A stretch of 64,000 nt of DNA, taken from the NCBI RefSeq assembly GCF_009192735.1, contig NZ_VTFU01000004.1, positions 434,001 through 498,000 on the forward strand, given 5' to 3'. This DNA comes from Arthrobacter gandavensis (GTDB lineage: Bacteria; Actinomycetota; Actinomycetes; Actinomycetales; Micrococcaceae). The stretch's first letter is position 1. The number at the start of each line of letters is the position of its first letter. Of the stretch, positions 18,831 to 29,078 are shown in pieces. Position numbers and translations under genes: made by a program. A model generated the notes under the pieces. That model did no database searches, was not told the origin of the DNA, and worked only from the letters and a program-made list of their open reading frames with translations.

Positions 18831-19409
18831 CTAACCCCGGAGAGCCACTTCCTCGCGCGGCTTCCACAGCCCGGTGGAGTCATGCTCAAACAGTCCAATG
18901 CTGCGCACGGTGAAGCGGGCTTCATAGTCGCGCAGGGTGTGCATGGCATTGTCCATGCCGACCTCGCTGACGTCGTGGGCCACCGTGACGTGCGGATGGT
19001 AGGGAAACGGCAGGTCCCGGGCCAGTGGTCCGCTCTGCATTTCCTTGTGCAGGGCAGTGCACTCGTCATAGCCTTCGTCGAGCTGCAGGTACACCACCGG
19101 CGACACCGGACGGAAGGTTCCGGTGCCCCGCAGCGAGACGTCGAAGGGTGCGTGGTTCCCCGCCACCCTGCGGACATGCTCGGCGGTGGCTTCCCAGTCG
19201 TCGGTCTCCGTGGTGGTCACGATCGTGATGTGGGCGGGAATGACGGCAGCCATGGGATCACCAAAGGATGCCCTGGCCCGGCGCAGTTCCGTCGCCATCG
19301 GCTCCGGCACTCCAATAACAATCCCCACGCAGGTGCAATCGGGCGCGCTCGCCCCACCACCGACGCCCTCGGCGGCATCTGCAAGGATCATTGGATTCCA
19401 AGAACTCAT
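18831..19409 (-). CDS. 2'-5' RNA ligase / 2H phosphoesterase family protein
   Basis: A 192-residue member of the 2H phosphoesterase superfamily (LigT-like). The two H-x-T/S-x motifs are visible as AHITIVT and HPHVTVAHD, spaced as in the family. Relatives ligate or hydrolyse 2',3'-cyclic or 2'-5' RNA ends; the natural substrate in bacteria is usually unknown. It starts 3 nt after the trpS stop, so it probably shares the xthA-trpS transcript. Confidence 0.85.
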   Translation of the reverse strand: MSSWNPMILADAAEGVGGGASAPDCTCVGIVIGVPEPMATELRRARASFGDPMAAVIPAHITIVTTTETDDWEATAEHVRRVAGNHAPFDVSLRGTGTFRPVSPVVYLQLDEGYDECTALHKEMQSGPLARDLPFPYHPHVTVAHDVSEVGMDNAMHTLRDYEARFTVRSIGLFEHDSTGLWKPREEVALRG

Positions 19410-19412
19410 CGG

Positions 19413-20450
<1,038 letters not shown>

Positions 20451-20457
20451 TTAATCC

Positions 20458-21318
20458 TCAGAACTGGTAGTCGACCACTACGGGGGCGTGGTCCGAAAAG
20501 CGGCTGTCGTAGGTGGCGGCCCGGTCAACGACGGCGGAAATGGCACGTTCTGCCAGTCCGGGGGTTGCGAGCTGGTAGTCGATGCGCCAACCGCTGTCAT
20601 TGTCAAAGGCCTGTCCGCGCCAGGACCACCAGGTGTACGGACCGGGAACATCGCCGGCCAGTTTGCGGGCCACGTCGGTGTAGCCGATTTCCTCGCTGAA
20701 GAACCGGTCGAAGTATGCGCGTTCCTCGGGCAGGAAGCCGGCACGCTTGACGTTGCCCTTCCAGTTTTTGATGTCCAGGGTGGTGTGGCCAACATTGAGG
20801 TCCCCGACCACCAGGACAAAGTCGCTCTGCTGCTTCAGTGCCGGCAGGCGTTCGGTCATGACGTCCAGGAAGCGGTACTTGTCCACCTGCTTGGGGGTGT
20901 CGACCTCACCGGAGTGGACGTAGGCGCTGACCACGGTCAGCAGTTTCTCGGCACCGTCAACCGGAACCTTGAAGTCAGCCTCCACCCAGCGTCCGGAGAG
21001 GGCAAAGTACTCATCGCCGATGTGTTCGCGGGTTGCTGCCGGGGCGATCCGTGAAGCAATCGCCACACCGGCCCGGCCTTTCGCCTCGGCTTCGGCATGC
21101 AGGATATGCCAGTCCGTGCCAAGAAGTTCGCGCACCACGGCATCGGGTGCGCGCACCTCCTGGAGGCAGAGGATGTCGATGTCCCGCTCCGCCAGCCAGT
21201 CGGCCATGCCGCGCTTGTAGGCAGCTCGGATGCCGTTCACATTCACCGTCGCAATGCGCAGTGCCTTTGTCGGACGGGCGGATTCTTCTGCTGATGCCAA
21301 ACTCACGCGAATAACCAT
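20458..21318 (-). CDS. xthA: Exodeoxyribonuclease III / AP endonuclease
   Basis: Mg-dependent DNA repair nuclease acting on abasic sites and 3' blocks. The EEP fold motifs are visible: VNVNGIRAAY, LQEVRAPD (catalytic Glu), GDLNVGHT, and the C-terminal SDHAPVVVDY with catalytic Asp-His. Start codons at 21342, 21318 and a GTG at 21306 are all in frame. GAGGAG sits directly before the middle one, which I have used, so the start is uncertain by up to 12 residues. Probably co-transcribed with trpS. Confidence 0.92.
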   Translation of the reverse strand: MVIRVSLASAEESARPTKALRIATVNVNGIRAAYKRGMADWLAERDIDILCLQEVRAPDAVVRELLGTDWHILHAEAEAKGRAGVAIASRIAPAATREHIGDEYFALSGRWVEADFKVPVDGAEKLLTVVSAYVHSGEVDTPKQVDKYRFLDVMTERLPALKQQSDFVLVVGDLNVGHTTLDIKNWKGNVKRAGFLPEERAYFDRFFSEEIGYTDVARKLAGDVPGPYTWWSWRGQAFDNDSGWRIDYQLATPGLAERAISAVVDRAATYDSRFSDHAPVVVDYQF

Positions 21319-21403
21319 ACTCCTCAGTAGCATGCGGTTCATCTTTGACCGCGCGGGCCGCAGCCCTGCCGGGCAGTCGGTTTCGGAAAAGCGGCTGGGC
21401 CTT

Positions 21404-21919
21404 CTAGTCGACCAGGGTGCCCTCGACGGTGCCGCCGTCGTTCTTCTTGATCATGGAGCGCGCATTGTGCGATGTGATCTCGATGGTTTCCAGTGCGCGG
21501 CTGACCTGGTCCTCGTCCTTGCCGAGATTCTCCCGGATGACCCGGGACTGCACCTGGATGATTTTGAAGCTGTGGTCCAGTTTCTGGTCCCGGATGGTCG
21601 TGGACTCATCGACCACCTGCACGCTGGGGGCTCCCCCGGCGGCACGGGTCAAAGTGTCCTGCGCCTCAGCCAGTTTCGCTCCGGCCTTGCGGGCGGCACC
21701 GCGCACGCTGAAGACCACAAACGCGAACAGGCACAGCCACCCCAGGGAGATGATGACAACCAGCCAACCGACGACGTCGTTCTCATTTGCCGCAAACACC
21801 ACGGCAACCAGGAATACGAGCAGCATCAGGGTCATGCCGAAGGTTGCCATTTTTTGGCTTACTCCACGGCGGGCTTTGGACGAGGACTGCGGCATCTTGC
21901 CGTTCGGGAGCGACTGCAT
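21404..21919 (-). CDS. Hypothetical membrane protein with a coiled cytoplasmic domain
   Basis: Not recognised as a named family. The 171 residues start with a charged, Gln/Ser-rich ~25-residue segment. Two hydrophobic helices follow (about residues 27-45 and 50-72) separated by a short ANENDVVG turn. The remaining ~100 residues are soluble and charged and end in the acidic GTVEGTLVD. Upstream, GACAAT lies 6 nt before the ATG, suggesting a leaderless start. High-GC third positions throughout support that it is expressed. Confidence 0.7.
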   Translation of the reverse strand: MQSLPNGKMPQSSSKARRGVSQKMATFGMTLMLLVFLVAVVFAANENDVVGWLVVIISLGWLCLFAFVVFSVRGAARKAGAKLAEAQDTLTRAAGGAPSVQVVDESTTIRDQKLDHSFKIIQVQSRVIRENLGKDEDQVSRALETIEITSHNARSMIKKNDGGTVEGTLVD

Positions 21920-21989
21920 GGCTTCATTGTCTCAAACTCTCAGCCCGGTCCGCTAAACCGTCCACCCGGGGCGAAATCGCGCGTTGCGT

Positions 21990-22352
21990 TCACCACGCCA
22001 CGAGGCAGAACGGATGACCGGCGGGGTCCAGGAAAACCCTGAAGGACTCAGTGCCGCTGTCCATGCTGGTGGCGCCGCGCGCGAGCACCTGCGTCTCGGC
22101 GAGGTCCAGATCCGCCACCTTCACATCCAAGTGCAGCTGCTGCGGGATGTCCTGGCCCGGCCACTGCGGCGGCGTGTAGCCGGAAACCTTCTGGAAGGCG
22201 ATGGCGGGCCGGTCCGGCGCGTCACCTATGGTGATCCAGGATCCGTCCTCGTCGTGTTCCACCCGGATCATGCCCAGCAGGTCCTCGTAGAAGGACGCGA
22301 GGGCATCCGGGTCGGGGCAGTCTATGACCGTGGCGTGCCAGGATCCGATCAT
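21990..22352 (-). CDS. VOC-superfamily (glyoxalase-like) protein
   Basis: A small 120-residue protein of the vicinal oxygen chelate fold. The beta-alpha-beta pattern is visible: an N-terminal DCPDPDALASFYEDLLGM, then LHLDVKVADL and the C-terminal FLDPAGHPFCLVAW. The likely metal positions (His in LHLD, Glu/His near the end) are present. Relatives include lyases, dioxygenases and antibiotic-binding proteins; no specific function can be assigned. AAGGAGAAC precedes the ATG. Confidence 0.82.
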   Translation of the reverse strand: MIGSWHATVIDCPDPDALASFYEDLLGMIRVEHDEDGSWITIGDAPDRPAIAFQKVSGYTPPQWPGQDIPQQLHLDVKVADLDLAETQVLARGATSMDSGTESFRVFLDPAGHPFCLVAW

Positions 22353-22400
22353 CAGCGTTCTCCTTGCGTGGCGGTGGGCGGGGTTCCGTGCAGCCGCAGC

Positions 22401-23153
22401 CTACTGCGTGGTGTAGGCCCCGTCCACGGCGTACTGCGCCCCGGTCACGAAGGCTGCACGGTCGGAGAGCAGGAACAGGACAACCTGGGCCACCTCATCC
22501 GCGGTGCCCAGCCGTCCCGCCGGATGCATTCCCACCAGCGATGCATACGTCTCCTCGGGAAGGGCTTCGAGCAGCGGGGTGTCGATGTAGCCCGGATGCA
22601 CCGAGTTGATGCGGATGCCCTGGTTGGCGTACCCCAGGGCCGCCGCGCGCGTCATCCCGGTCACTCCATGTTTGGCTGTCACGTAAGGAACCGCGGTGGC
22701 GGAGCCGACGAGCCCAAGGATGGAGGACATGTTCACGATCGAGCCCCCGCCTGCCTTCTGCATTTCGGGGATTTGGTAGTACATCCCGTAGAACACCGAA
22801 TTCAGGTTCACGTCAATGACCCGCCGGTAGCCCTCCAGGTCGATTTCCGTCACCAGACCCAGCGGCCCGCTGATGCCGGCATTATTAAAGGCCAGGTGCA
22901 GGCCGCCGAATTCGCTGACCGCGGTGTTCACGGCGCCTTTGACATCGTCTGCGCTGCCAACGTCTCCAACCGACGGCACGGCCGTTCCGCCGGCCTCCGA
23001 AATCTGCCGGACAACCGCCTGTGCAGCTTCCAGGTCAAGGTCATTGACGACGACGGCGGCGCCTTCCGCTGCCAAGGCGACCGCCGTGGCCTTGCCGATT
23101 CCCGAGCCTGCTCCGGTCACAAGGGCGGTCTTTCCCGCGAACTGATCAGCCAT
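22401..23153 (-). CDS. SDR-family NAD(P)-dependent oxidoreductase
   Basis: Classical short-chain dehydrogenase of 250 residues. The cofactor loop TGAGSGIGKA, the NNAG motif, the catalytic Ser in MSSILG and the YVTAKHG (Tyr-x3-Lys) motif are all intact. The start is the ATG at 23153 with GGAGGAG upstream, although the frame is open 45 codons further. An aspartate after the second strand (VVNDLD) favours NAD over NADP. The substrate is not predictable. Confidence 0.92.
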   Translation of the reverse strand: MADQFAGKTALVTGAGSGIGKATAVALAAEGAAVVVNDLDLEAAQAVVRQISEAGGTAVPSVGDVGSADDVKGAVNTAVSEFGGLHLAFNNAGISGPLGLVTEIDLEGYRRVIDVNLNSVFYGMYYQIPEMQKAGGGSIVNMSSILGLVGSATAVPYVTAKHGVTGMTRAAALGYANQGIRINSVHPGYIDTPLLEALPEETYASLVGMHPAGRLGTADEVAQVVLFLLSDRAAFVTGAQYAVDGAYTTQ

Positions 23154-23314
23154 GGTTTCTCCTCCGGTTTCCGCCCGGGTGATGCCGGCGTTAGGGATGT
23201 TTGCTTTCGTCCCATAATCCGGTCCCCCTTCCGGTTTCGGAAGATTGGGAGCTGTGTCCGTCCGCTTTTCCGTCCAACTGGCAGGCACCGCCGGCCGGGT
23301 GGAAGACTGGCCGC

Positions 23315-23869
23315 ATGCAGATTCACATCAGCAACGGAGACATCACCGCCAGCACCGCCGACGCCATAGTGAACGCCGCCAATTCATCGCTGCTGGGCGG
23401 CGGAGGCGTGGACGGAGCGATCCACCGCGCAGCGGGCCCGGATTTGCTGGCGGCATGCCGGGAACTGCGCGCGGGAGACTGGGCAGGCGGCCTGCCGGTT
23501 GGAGAGGCGGTGGCCACTCCCGGGTACAACCTTCCCGCCCGCTGGGTGATTCACACCGTTGGCCCGAATGCCCGGGCCGGGGAAACCGACCCGGAGCTGT
23601 TGGCCTCCTGCTTCCGCCGCTCCCTGGATGTCGCCGAAGAACTCGGCGCCGAAACGGTGGCCTTCCCCGCGGTCAGCGCCGGCGTGTACGGCTGGAACCC
23701 GGCAACCGTGGCCGAGGTGGCCCTGCAGACGGTCCGGGATTACCCGGCCCGTTCGGTCCGGTCCGTTGAGTTCGTGCTTTTCGGCAAACCCATGGAGCAG
23801 GTGTTCCGCACCGCGTGGGCGGACCTGTCGGCTACTTCAGGAACAGGGACCGAAGACGGCCCGTCGTGA
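23315..23869 (+). CDS. Macrodomain protein (O-acetyl-ADP-ribose deacetylase type)
   Basis: A 184-residue single macrodomain of the YmdB/MacroD class. The ligand-binding motif VNAANSSLLGGGGVDGAIHRAAG-type sequence begins about residue 18, and GVYGWNP forms the second phosphate loop. Such enzymes remove acetyl or ADP-ribosyl groups from O-acetyl-ADP-ribose or proteins. The start is the ATG at 23315; the frame extends upstream only through sequence without coding character. Its last 38 nt overlap the convergent ABC permease gene. Confidence 0.9.
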   Translation: MQIHISNGDITASTADAIVNAANSSLLGGGGVDGAIHRAAGPDLLAACRELRAGDWAGGLPVGEAVATPGYNLPARWVIHTVGPNARAGETDPELLASCFRRSLDVAEELGAETVAFPAVSAGVYGWNPATVAEVALQTVRDYPARSVRSVEFVLFGKPMEQVFRTAWADLSATSGTGTEDGPS

Positions 23870-24680
23870 CCACCAGGCCCAAACCAATCATGACCACGAA
23901 GTACAGCAGGTGTCCGGCGGTTGCCCAGGTCAGCATGCCCACGCTGAGCTGGCGCATCATTTCCACTCCGTGCCACAGCGGCATCGCCTGAATGACCCAT
24001 TGGAGACCCTGGGGGTACACGCTCAGCGGATAGAACGTTGCGGAGAACAGGAACATGGGCAGCATGACGAAATTCACCCAGTCCAACTGCTGAAAGGTCT
24101 TCATGTAACTGGTGATGGCCATGCCGAAGGAGGCAAACCCGAAGGCCACCACCACGGCCGCGGGAATCATGAGCAGCGCCCAGGGAGAGGTGACCAGCCC
24201 CATGGCCGCCATGACGGCCGTGAATCCCGTTGCGTACATGGCACCGCGCAGCAGGGCCAGCAGGATTTCACCAAGTGCGACGTCGAGCGGCCCCAGCGAG
24301 GTGGCAAGCATGCCTTCGTAGAGCTTGGCGTAATTGAGCTTGAAGAAGACGTTCATAGTGGAGTCGTACACCGCTCCGTTCATGGCTGAAACGGCCAGCA
24401 GCGCGGGGGCAATGTAGTTGGCGTACCCGATTTCCTCACCGCCTGGGCCGGCAACGGTGCCAATCAGGGAACCCAGGCCAATACCCATGGCCACCAGGTA
24501 CAGCACCGGTTCCACGAACCCGCTGATCATGATGGACCAGTTGCTGCCCCACGTGGCCTTCAGCCCGCGGGCGAACACTGATCGGATGTTTCGGGCATAG
24601 AGAGATCCCAGCAAACGACCCTCCGGGTCCAGCTGGGCGGGCGCCAGGCGTGGCGGCGCCGTCGTGTTATCTGTGATCAT
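23832..24680 (-). CDS. ABC-2 type transporter permease (NodJ-like), second copy
   Basis: A 282-residue permease with six hydrophobic segments and the ABC-2 pattern FFKLNYAKLYEGMLATSL ... LPMFLFSATFYPLSVYP. That last motif is characteristic of NodJ-type lipooligosaccharide exporters. The start is the ATG at 24680, overlapping the previous stop by 4 nt; the frame continues upstream but over that gene. Two related permeases plus one ATPase suggest a heterodimeric exporter. The cargo is unknown. Confidence 0.86.
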   Translation of the reverse strand: MITDNTTAPPRLAPAQLDPEGRLLGSLYARNIRSVFARGLKATWGSNWSIMISGFVEPVLYLVAMGIGLGSLIGTVAGPGGEEIGYANYIAPALLAVSAMNGAVYDSTMNVFFKLNYAKLYEGMLATSLGPLDVALGEILLALLRGAMYATGFTAVMAAMGLVTSPWALLMIPAAVVVAFGFASFGMAITSYMKTFQQLDWVNFVMLPMFLFSATFYPLSVYPQGLQWVIQAMPLWHGVEMMRQLSVGMLTWATAGHLLYFVVMIGLGLVVTTGRLRSLFLK

Positions 24681-25582
24681 TTTCCCAGCCTTCGGGTGAA
24701 GTTCCGGCGTGCCAGCACCCAGCCGACAAAGCCGAGGAGCAGCAAATAGCCCACGTGGACAGCCGTGAGTGCCGGCGGTTCGGCGTAGCCGTAGCTGAGG
24801 ATTCGGCCGAGCTCGGTGGAGTGCCACAGGGGAGAAATCCAGCCGATCCAGCGGATGGCCCCGGGCAGGGACTCCAGCGGGAAGAAGGTACCGGAGAACA
24901 GGAACAGCGGCATCACGATGAATCGCTGCACCATCGCGAACTGCCCCTTGTCTTCCACCAATGACGCACTGAAAGCCATGAGCGGCAGCCCGAAGGCCAC
25001 ACCGCCGAGAATCGCGGTGAAAATCATCAGCCACGCAGTGGCGGGCTGTTCCACTGCGCCGAAGAGCAGCAGGAACAGGAAGTACGTGCCGGTAGTGATC
25101 AGCAGCCGGACCGAGAAACCGATCAGGTGCCCGTCCACCAGCTGGTTGCTGGACAGCGGCGACGCGTTGGGGCCGTAATATGTGCGGTGCCATTTGAAGC
25201 CGCCCATTACCGTATAGGTATTTTCTTCGCTGGCCACCATGATGGCGGCTGTGGCCAGCAGCGCAGGTGCCACGAAGACGAGGTAGGAGACTGTGGCGCC
25301 GTTGCCGGCGTCGAACGCCGCGTCACCGGTGTCCACCAGGGATGCCAGGCCCACGCCCATTCCGAAGAGGTAAACCAGCGGGGTCCCCACCGCCGTCATG
25401 AGCACAGTCCACCCGTAGCCGCGCATCCGCCGGATCCACATTTCGGCGTAGTAGAAGGCGCCGAAGCGCCTCGCCCGGGACGCCGTCTGCTCCGGTGTCA
25501 GCGGAGAACGCAACCCCAGCACAGCGTGCCGGTTTGCTCCCGCTTCCCCCGCCGGAGGACCTGAAAGCTGCTGCTCAGTCAA
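24677..25582 (-). CDS. ABC-2 type transporter permease (NodJ-like), first copy
   Basis: A 301-residue permease, related to but clearly diverged from its downstream neighbour. It has a ~50-residue N-terminal cytoplasmic segment and six hydrophobic helices, with FIVMPLFLFSGTFFPLESLPG as the shared ABC-2 motif. It overlaps the ATPase gene by 8 nt and the second permease by 4 nt, so all three are translationally coupled. Confidence 0.87.
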   Translation of the reverse strand: MTEQQLSGPPAGEAGANRHAVLGLRSPLTPEQTASRARRFGAFYYAEMWIRRMRGYGWTVLMTAVGTPLVYLFGMGVGLASLVDTGDAAFDAGNGATVSYLVFVAPALLATAAIMVASEENTYTVMGGFKWHRTYYGPNASPLSSNQLVDGHLIGFSVRLLITTGTYFLFLLLFGAVEQPATAWLMIFTAILGGVAFGLPLMAFSASLVEDKGQFAMVQRFIVMPLFLFSGTFFPLESLPGAIRWIGWISPLWHSTELGRILSYGYAEPPALTAVHVGYLLLLGFVGWVLARRNFTRRLGK

Positions 25583-26540
25583 TGAGGCTCCTACCGGTCA
25601 GCCGAAGGAACACGTCTTCCAGGGATGAGCGGCGCACCAGCGACGTGATGGGACGCAACCCGCGTGAGCTGACCGCTTCCAGGGCTGCCTCGCCGTCGTC
25701 GGCGTAAATCAGGACGCGGTCCGGGAGGGTTTCGATCCGGCTCCCAATTCCTTCCAGTTCGCCCGCCACCGTGGTGTTCCGTTCGGACCCAAAGCGCAGT
25801 TCCAGCACTTCCCGGGTGGAGTGCTCACGGATCAGGGCGGCAGGCGATCCTTCGGCCATGATCTTTCCCTTGTCCACCACCACCAGGCGGTCGCACAGCT
25901 GCTCCGCTTCGTCCATGTAGTGGGTGGTCAGGATCAGCGTGACTCCGGCTTCCTTGAGCCGGAACAGCCGGTCCCAGAGGATATGGCGCGCCTGCGGGTC
26001 CAGTCCCGTAGTGGGTTCATCCAGCAGCAGGATCTTGGGGTCGTTAATGAGCGACCGGGCGATGGTCAGCCGCCGCTTCATCCCGCCGGAGAGCGAATCT
26101 ACCCGGGCCCTGGCCTTGTCCGTCAGCTGGGCAAATTCCAGCAGCTCATCAGCCTTCGGTCCCAGATAGCTCTTGGGGAGGCCGAAGTACCGGCCGTAGG
26201 CCAGGAGGTTGTCGCGCACGCGCAGGTCTTCATCCAGGTTGTCCTGCTGCGGCACCACCCCCAGGTGGGCACGCACCTCGGGCCCGTACCGGTCCGGGTC
26301 AAGGCCCATGATGGTGAGGTCCCCGGAGGTGCGCGATGACACGCCGCCGATCATTTTCATGGTGGTGGATTTGCCGGCGCCGTTGGGGCCGAGGAGCCCA
26401 AAGGACTCCCCCGCCGGGACGTCGAAGCTGATGCCGTCAACGGCGTGGAAATCGCCGTAGGTCTTGCGGAGGTTCCGGGCCGAAATGACGGTGGAGGAGG
26501 CGGTCTTGGGGACAGTCGGGGCTGATGTGATCTGCGGCAC
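25575..26540 (-). CDS. ABC transporter ATP-binding protein (NodI-like)
   Basis: Nucleotide-binding subunit of the exporter, 321 residues. Walker A is GLLGPNGAGKST (about residue 50), the Q-loop is VVPQQDNLDEDLRVRDNLL, the signature is LSGGMKRR and Walker B is LLLDEPTTGLDP, followed by the switch TTHYMDEAE. The Q-loop and LAYGRYFG wording are typical of NodI. A C-terminal ~90-residue extension follows the ATPase core. The GTG start at 26540 has TAGGCT 6 nt upstream, suggesting a leaderless mRNA. Confidence 0.9.
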   Translation of the reverse strand: MPQITSAPTVPKTASSTVISARNLRKTYGDFHAVDGISFDVPAGESFGLLGPNGAGKSTTMKMIGGVSSRTSGDLTIMGLDPDRYGPEVRAHLGVVPQQDNLDEDLRVRDNLLAYGRYFGLPKSYLGPKADELLEFAQLTDKARARVDSLSGGMKRRLTIARSLINDPKILLLDEPTTGLDPQARHILWDRLFRLKEAGVTLILTTHYMDEAEQLCDRLVVVDKGKIMAEGSPAALIREHSTREVLELRFGSERNTTVAGELEGIGSRIETLPDRVLIYADDGEAALEAVSSRGLRPITSLVRRSSLEDVFLRLTGRSLID

Positions 26541-26546
26541 TGAAAC

Positions 26547-26552
26547 AGCCTA
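26547..26552 (-). promoter_or_regulatory. -10 element of a leaderless start (NodI-like ATPase)
   Basis: Minus-strand TAGGCT lies 6 nt before the GTG start at 26540, without a ribosome-binding site. Confidence 0.55.
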
Positions 26553-26579
26553 GTGCACCAGCCCCGACCTGAGGAACAG

Positions 26580-27581
26580 TTAGGCGAGGATGCCCGCTGC
26601 GCGCTCGGCTGCCTCCACAACGTTGGACAGCAGCATGGCCCGGGTCATGGGACCCACTCCGCCGGGGTTCGGCGAAATCCAGGATGCGACGTCGGCCGCT
26701 GCCTTCTCCACATCGCCCGTGAGGGTGGTCTTGCCGGTCTCGGGGTCGGTGACGCGCGTAACCCCCACGTCCAGGACGATCGCCCCGGGCTTGAGGTCCT
26801 CGGCCTTGATCATTTCAGGGAACCCTGCGGCTGCCACCACCACGTCGGCGTCCCGCAGGTGAGTGAAGAGGTCAACGGTGCCCGTGTGTGCCAGCGTGAC
26901 CGTCGCGTTGATCGGACGCCGGGTCAGCAGCAAACCCAGCGGACGGCCAACGGTGACGCCGCGGCCCACCACCAGCACCTTCTTGCCGGTCAGTGCGATT
27001 CCGTTGCGGACCAGCAGCTGGACGATCCCGTGCGGGGTGCAGGGCAGCGGCGATGTCATGGGCTCGCTGACGTTCAGCACGAGCCGTCCCAAGTTCACGG
27101 GGTGAAGGCCGTCGGCGTCCTTCTCCGGAGCGATGCGCTCCAGGATGGCGTTGGTGTCAATGTGCGCCGGCAGCGGCAGCTGCACAATGTAGCCGGTGGT
27201 GGCCGGATCCGCGTTCAGCTCATCGATGACCTTTTCCAGGTCCGCCTGGCTGATGTCCGCCGGCAGGTCGCGGCGGATGGAGTTGATTCCAACCTGCGCG
27301 CAGTCCTTGTGCTTGCCGCCGACGTAGGAGTGCGATGCGGGGTCGTCCCCCACCAGCACGGTTCCCAGCCCCGGGGTGATTCCGTGTTCTTCCTTCAGGA
27401 CCGCCACGCGCTGGGCCAGTTCATCCTTGATGTCCTTGGCCGCCTTGCGGCCGTCCAGGATCCGTGCTGCCACCGGAGTGCCGTACTCGGTCCTGTCCTT
27501 CTTCTCCCAGCCCAGGTTGACGCCGGTTTCCTCGGGGCTTTCCGGGGTGGCGGGGCTCTCCGCCGTGATGGAGCCTTCCAT
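26580..27581 (-). CDS. folD: Methylenetetrahydrofolate dehydrogenase / methenyltetrahydrofolate cyclohydrolase with N-terminal extension
   Basis: Bifunctional FolD, interconverting 5,10-methylene-THF and 10-formyl-THF. The catalytic motif YVGGKHKDC with its Lys, the QLPLPAHID loop, and the nucleotide fold [15 protein letters not shown] are intact. From the ATG at 27581 (AAGGGAAG upstream) it has 333 residues. The core begins at ARILDG, leaving about 36 extra residues of charged, Pro/Glu-rich sequence. A GTG at 27473 would give a standard 297 residues. The extension has the GC-rich third positions of real coding DNA. It follows glyA after 23 nt and shares its riboswitch. Confidence 0.92.
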   Translation of the reverse strand: MEGSITAESPATPESPEETGVNLGWEKKDRTEYGTPVAARILDGRKAAKDIKDELAQRVAVLKEEHGITPGLGTVLVGDDPASHSYVGGKHKDCAQVGINSIRRDLPADISQADLEKVIDELNADPATTGYIVQLPLPAHIDTNAILERIAPEKDADGLHPVNLGRLVLNVSEPMTSPLPCTPHGIVQLLVRNGIALTGKKVLVVGRGVTVGRPLGLLLTRRPINATVTLAHTGTVDLFTHLRDADVVVAAAGFPEMIKAEDLKPGAIVLDVGVTRVTDPETGKTTLTGDVEKAAADVASWISPNPGGVGPMTRAMLLSNVVEAAERAAGILA

Positions 27582-27604
27582 GTTGCTTCCCTTTTCCATG
27601 CTCG

Positions 27605-28888
27605 TTACCACTCTTCCTGTCCCGGATACAGCGGGAAATCTTCGGCGAGCGCTGTGACACGCGCCCGCAGTGCGTCGACGTCGGGGGACGGTTTCAGGGC
27701 AGCTGCGATGATCTCCGCCACCTCAGTGAACTCCCGGGCACCGAAACCGCGGGTGGCCAGGGCGGGCGTGCCGATGCGGAGCCCGGAGGTGACCATCGGC
27801 GGGCGGGGATCAAACGGAACCGAATTGCGGTTCACGGTGATTCCCACTGAGTGCAGCAGATCCTCGGCCTGCTTCCCGTCCAGGGCGCTGTGGCGCAGGT
27901 CCACCAGGATCAGGTGCACGTCGGTTCCGCCGGTCAGGACCGACACGCCGTGTTCGGCGACGTCCGGGGCAGTAAGCCGGTCGGCAACAATCCGGGCACC
28001 TTCCAGGACGCGTTCCTGCCGTTCCCGGAACTCTTCGGATCCGGCGATCTTGAAGGCCACAGCCTTGGCGGCAATGACATGCATCAGCGGACCGCCCTGC
28101 TGGCCCGGGAACACGCTGGAGTTCAGCTTCTTGCCGTACTGTTCCTTCGCCAGGATGATGCCGGAGCGCGGACCCGCCAGGGTCTTGTGGACAGTGGACG
28201 TAACGACGTCGGAGGCGGGAACCGGGTTGGGGTGCAGGCCAGCGGCAACGAGACCGGCGAAGTGCGCCATGTCCGTCCACAGGTAGGCGCCAACCTCATC
28301 GGCGATGGAGCGGAATGCCTCGAAGTCGAGGTGGCGGGGATAGGCGGACCAGCCGGCCACAATAACCTGCGGACGTTCCGCGAGCGCCTGCTCCCGGACC
28401 TTGTCCATGTCCACCCGGTGCGTCTGCTCGTCCACGCCGTAGGCGGCAACTTCATAGAGCTTGCCGGAAAAGTTGAGTTTCATGCCGTGGGTCAGATGCC
28501 CGCCGTGTGCCAGGTTCAGGCCCATCAGCTTTTCGCCCGGCTTGATCATCGCAGCCAGCGCGGCAGCGTTGGCCGATGCTCCGGAGTGCGGCTGGACGTT
28601 GGCGAACTCGGCGCCGAACAGGGACTTCACCCGATCGATCGCGAGGTTCTCGGCAACATCCACATGTTCACAGCCGCCGTAATAGCGCCGGCCGGGATAG
28701 CCCTCGGCATATTTGTTCGTCAGGACGGATCCCTGGACTTCCAGGACCGATCTCGGGGCGAAATTCTCCGACGCGATCATTTCCAGGGTATTGCGCTGGC
28801 GTGCCAGCTCATCATTCAGGACGGCGGCGATTTCCGGGTCGACGTCGGATAGCTTCGCGTCGGTCACGGGTTGGGTTGACAGTCTCAC
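27605..28888 (-). CDS. glyA: Serine hydroxymethyltransferase
   Basis: PLP enzyme converting serine plus THF to glycine plus 5,10-methylene-THF, 427 residues. The family features are [20 protein letters not shown] near the N-terminus and the PLP-lysine region [17 protein letters not shown]. The GTG start follows AGGAGATCCTC. It is the first gene of a glyA-folD operon with a ZTP riboswitch in its leader. Confidence 0.97.
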   Translation of the reverse strand: MRLSTQPVTDAKLSDVDPEIAAVLNDELARQRNTLEMIASENFAPRSVLEVQGSVLTNKYAEGYPGRRYYGGCEHVDVAENLAIDRVKSLFGAEFANVQPHSGASANAAALAAMIKPGEKLMGLNLAHGGHLTHGMKLNFSGKLYEVAAYGVDEQTHRVDMDKVREQALAERPQVIVAGWSAYPRHLDFEAFRSIADEVGAYLWTDMAHFAGLVAAGLHPNPVPASDVVTSTVHKTLAGPRSGIILAKEQYGKKLNSSVFPGQQGGPLMHVIAAKAVAFKIAGSEEFRERQERVLEGARIVADRLTAPDVAEHGVSVLTGGTDVHLILVDLRHSALDGKQAEDLLHSVGITVNRNSVPFDPRPPMVTSGLRIGTPALATRGFGAREFTEVAEIIAAALKPSPDVDALRARVTALAEDFPLYPGQEEW

Positions 28889-28989
28889 GAGGATCTCCTG
28901 GGAAGGGGTTCTATGGGTCAGGCTACCTGCCGGCGCACTCCCGCACTCTGAAACAACAAAGCGTCCGGGTGAACAGACAGATGGTGGCT

Positions 28990-29078
28990 TGACCTCCGGC
29001 CCAGGCGTGCGATCCGTGGTCTGTCATGCTTGGCCGCTCCCTGGTGGTGGCCCACCTAACGCCAGTTGCGACTTTTTC
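28990..29078 (-). promoter_or_regulatory. ZTP (pfl-motif) riboswitch in the glyA-folD leader
   Basis: The minus strand carries the conserved pfl-motif blocks in order. TCGCAACTGGCG (29061-29072) comes first, then GGTGGGCCACCACC with AGGGAGCG (about 29035-29056). A variable segment follows, and GCACGCCTGGGCC (28998-29010) closes the domain and its pseudoknot. ZTP/ZMP accumulates when 10-formyl-THF is short, and the class is known upstream of glyA, folD and purH. The 338-nt gene-free stretch 28889-29226 holds this element, its expression platform towards glyA (not resolved by eye), and a TACGAT hexamer just upstream that may be the -10 box. Confidence 0.88.
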
